A stretch of DNA of 22,961 nucleotides, taken from positions 1 through 22,961 of the forward strand of contig JAYVYR010000264.1 of assembly GCA_043784065.1 (NCBI GenBank). The letters run 5' to 3'. The position numbers and the translations under genes were made by a program. The notes below the pieces were generated by a model. It had not been told where the DNA came from, did no database searches, and worked only from the letters and a program-made list of their open reading frames with translations. The DNA is from Bog-756 sp043784065. Lineage in GTDB: Bacteria > Actinomycetota > Acidimicrobiia > Acidimicrobiales > RAAP-2. Positions 21,306 through 22,961 of this stretch are shown here, one piece after another. Positions within the stretch are counted from its first letter, which is position 1, and each line of letters opens with the position of its first letter.

Positions 21306-22225
21306 TCGCCGCCAGCCGGTTGTCAAAGTCCTACGGGGACACCCGGGCGGTCGACGATCTCACGTTTGAGGTCCGACCTGGCGTGGTCACAGGGTTCCTC
21401 GGGCCCAACGGCTCGGGCAAGTCAACCACGATGCGCATGGTGATGGGTCTCGACCACCCCGACGCAGGGACGGTGACCATCGACGGGAAGAGGTTCCATG
21501 ACCTGCAGTGGCCTCTCCGCGAGGTCGGTGCCCTCTTGGAGGCCAAGGCGATCCATCCCGGCCGCTCCGCCTACAACCACCTGCTGGCCCTGGCCCAGAC
21601 GAATTCGATCCCGAAGCCACGGGTCGACGAAGTCCTCGGCCTGGTTGGCCTCGACGGTGTGGCCAGACGCAAGGCCGGCAAGTTCTCCCTCGGGATGAGC
21701 CAGCGTTTGGGGATCGCCTCGGCACTTCTTGGCGACCCGGGCGTGCTGCTGTTCGACGAACCCATCAACGGGCTCGACCCGGAGGGCATCCTTTGGGTGC
21801 GCAATCTGTTGAAGTCTCTGGCCGAAGAGGGTCGGACCATCTTCGTCTCCAGCCACCTCATGAGCGAAATGGCGCTGACCGCCACTGACCTGGTCGTGAT
21901 CGGCAGGGGTCAACTCATCGCTGACACCACCGTCGTTGACTTCATCGCATCCAACACTGAAGCCACGGTATTGGTCCGCTCACTCGAGGTCGGTCGACTG
22001 GCCGATGTCCTGCGGACCGGCGGTGCCGGCGTTCGCATGCAGGAGGACGGCGCTCTCCTCGTCACCGGAATCGACGCCCCCCGGATTGGCGACGTGGCGT
22101 TGGCCGAGGGCCTGGCCATCCACGAATTGAGCCCGGTCCAGGCCAGTCTGGAGGAGGTCTTCATGGACCTCACCTCCGATATGGTCGACTACCACGGCCA
22201 CTCCCCGGTGAAGGTGGGCGCATGA
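21302..22225 (+). CDS. ABC exporter ATP-binding protein, BcrA/CcmA (ABC-2) type
   Basis: Energises export with the membrane protein encoded downstream. 307 residues: N-terminal MIAASRLSKSYGDTRAVDDL, Walker A GPNGSGKST near 35-43, MVMGLDHPDAGTV, signature FSLGMSQR, Walker B LLFDEPINGLDPEG, H-loop VSSHLMSEM, and a C-terminal extension of about 90 residues typical of drug/lantibiotic-type ABC-2 ATPases. The GTG start fits the family N-terminus exactly. The D-loop PINGLDP differs slightly from PTNGLDP. The stop overlaps the permease ATG by four bases (ATGA). Cargo is unknown. Confidence 0.9.
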   Translation: MIAASRLSKSYGDTRAVDDLTFEVRPGVVTGFLGPNGSGKSTTMRMVMGLDHPDAGTVTIDGKRFHDLQWPLREVGALLEAKAIHPGRSAYNHLLALAQTNSIPKPRVDEVLGLVGLDGVARRKAGKFSLGMSQRLGIASALLGDPGVLLFDEPINGLDPEGILWVRNLLKSLAEEGRTIFVSSHLMSEMALTATDLVVIGRGQLIADTTVVDFIASNTEATVLVRSLEVGRLADVLRTGGAGVRMQEDGALLVTGIDAPRIGDVALAEGLAIHELSPVQASLEEVFMDLTSDMVDYHGHSPVKVGA

Positions 22226-22961
22226 CGACGACGGTGGCTTCGCTCGACCTCGACCTCGACCTCGGGCACGCCGGGTTTGCCAACCAGGTCCGCTCGGAGT
22301 GGACCAAACTGCGCTCGGTGCGGTCCACCTGGATCTGCCTGGCTGTGGTGTTCGTGGCCGGCCTCGGACTCTCCGCCCTGGTGTCCAATATCGAGGCTGG
22401 CCAATGGGCCCAATTGGGACTTGCCGACCGGGCCTCGTTCGACCCGGTTCGCTTCAGTCAGACCGGGTTGTTCCTGTCCCAGTTCGTGGTCGGGGTGCTT
22501 GGGGCTCTCGCCATCACCTCGGAGTACGCCACCGGATCGATCCGCACGACGCTCTCCATCACTTCGAAACGCACCACCGTTCTGACCGCCAAGTTGCTTG
22601 TCATCGGAGTTGCCATCTTCTTGGTCGCCGAGGTGACGGCGTTCGCCTCGTTCTTCGTCGGCGAGGCCGTCCTATTGGCCCATGGAGCCAGATCCCTGCC
22701 TGCCGGCAGTTCGATCCTGACCCAGGTCCACAGTTCCACGATCCCCTACGTGAGCCTGGCCGACGGCGGGGCATTGCGGGCGGTGTTCCTGTCCGGAACC
22801 TACCTGTTGCTGCTGGCCCTCCTGGCCTGCGCCATTGGGTTCGTCATCCGCCACACGGCCGGAGCTATAGCCGCCTTCGTCGGGATCCTGCTGGTCCTGC
22901 CGCTCATCGTGGCCGTCCTGCCATCCAGCGTCGCCCAATCGTTTGAAAAGTATCTGCCGTC
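22222..22961 (+). CDS. ABC-2 type transporter permease (partial, 3' end beyond window)
   Basis: Membrane half of the exporter. 246 residues visible. After an acidic start (LDLDLDLG from a CTCGAC triplet repeat at 22243-22260), FANQVRSEWTKLRSVRSTW is the standard cytoplasmic entry helix of ABC-2 permeases. Membrane segments are visible at about 33-52, 85-105 (VVGVLGALAITSEYATGSIR carries the conserved EY-x-x-G-[ST]-[IL]-R motif), 124-147, 190-213 and 213-235. It is translated in overlap with the ATPase gene, so the two form one transporter. Substrate cannot be inferred. Confidence 0.88.
   Translation, partial: MTTTVASLDLDLDLGHAGFANQVRSEWTKLRSVRSTWICLAVVFVAGLGLSALVSNIEAGQWAQLGLADRASFDPVRFSQTGLFLSQFVVGVLGALAITSEYATGSIRTTLSITSKRTTVLTAKLLVIGVAIFLVAEVTAFASFFVGEAVLLAHGARSLPAGSSILTQVHSSTIPYVSLADGGALRAVFLSGTYLLLLALLACAIGFVIRHTAGAIAAFVGILLVLPLIVAVLPSSVAQSFEKYLP

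Overview
The window is a GC-rich, densely coded bacterial chromosome segment that looks like an uncultured or little-studied member of Acidimicrobiia (Actinomycetota). Three things point there. The first is the actinobacterial order hpf-secA-prfB-ftsE-ftsX. The second is a mannose-phosphate cluster (phosphomannomutase, a Trm112-like protein, a SIS-domain sugar isomerase) resembling mycobacterial Rv3257c-Rv3256c. The third is a secreted amidase with GYWLVAADGGIFAYGDA-type repeats, which I associate with Acidimicrobiia. The taxon is inferred; no rRNA gene is present.

Layout. 1-1548 (-): 5' part of a secreted N-acetylmuramoyl-L-alanine amidase with six surface repeats. 1592-4348 (+): phosphomannomutase, Trm112-like protein and PGI/PMI isomerase, which together convert hexose-6-phosphates to mannose-1-phosphate for GDP-mannose. 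4349-4823: 475 bases without a convincing protein gene, hairpin-rich, with a promoter-like site and a possible 32-residue leaderless ORF. 4824-11106 (+): ribosome hibernation factor (short form), SecA, peptide-chain release factor 2, FtsE and FtsX. 11107-11274: convergent spacer with a perfect 20-bp palindrome. 11275-12576 (-): exported lipase. 12633-14315 (+): serine beta-lactamase-like hydrolase and sugar nucleotidyltransferase. 14349-16004 (-) and 16200-17357 (+): divergent FadD19-like acyl-CoA synthetase and acyl-CoA dehydrogenase. 17401-17877 (-): an archaeal-type riboflavin synthase. 17985-21219 (+): bioA-bioF-bioD, three consecutive steps of biotin synthesis. 21302-22961 (+): ABC exporter ATPase and the start of its permease.

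Read-through themes. Many genes with a real upstream gap have a TANNNT hexamer 6-9 bases before the start codon and no Shine-Dalgarno, the signature of leaderless transcripts. In two places (ftsE and the ABC ATPase) the promoter-proximal start belongs to a tiny upstream ORF whose stop codon overlaps the real gene's start. The most unusual protein is the archaeal-type riboflavin synthase, a family unrelated to the bacterial RibE enzyme. I see no mobile element, CRISPR array, tRNA or rRNA. Apart from these points the window is mostly core metabolism and housekeeping.
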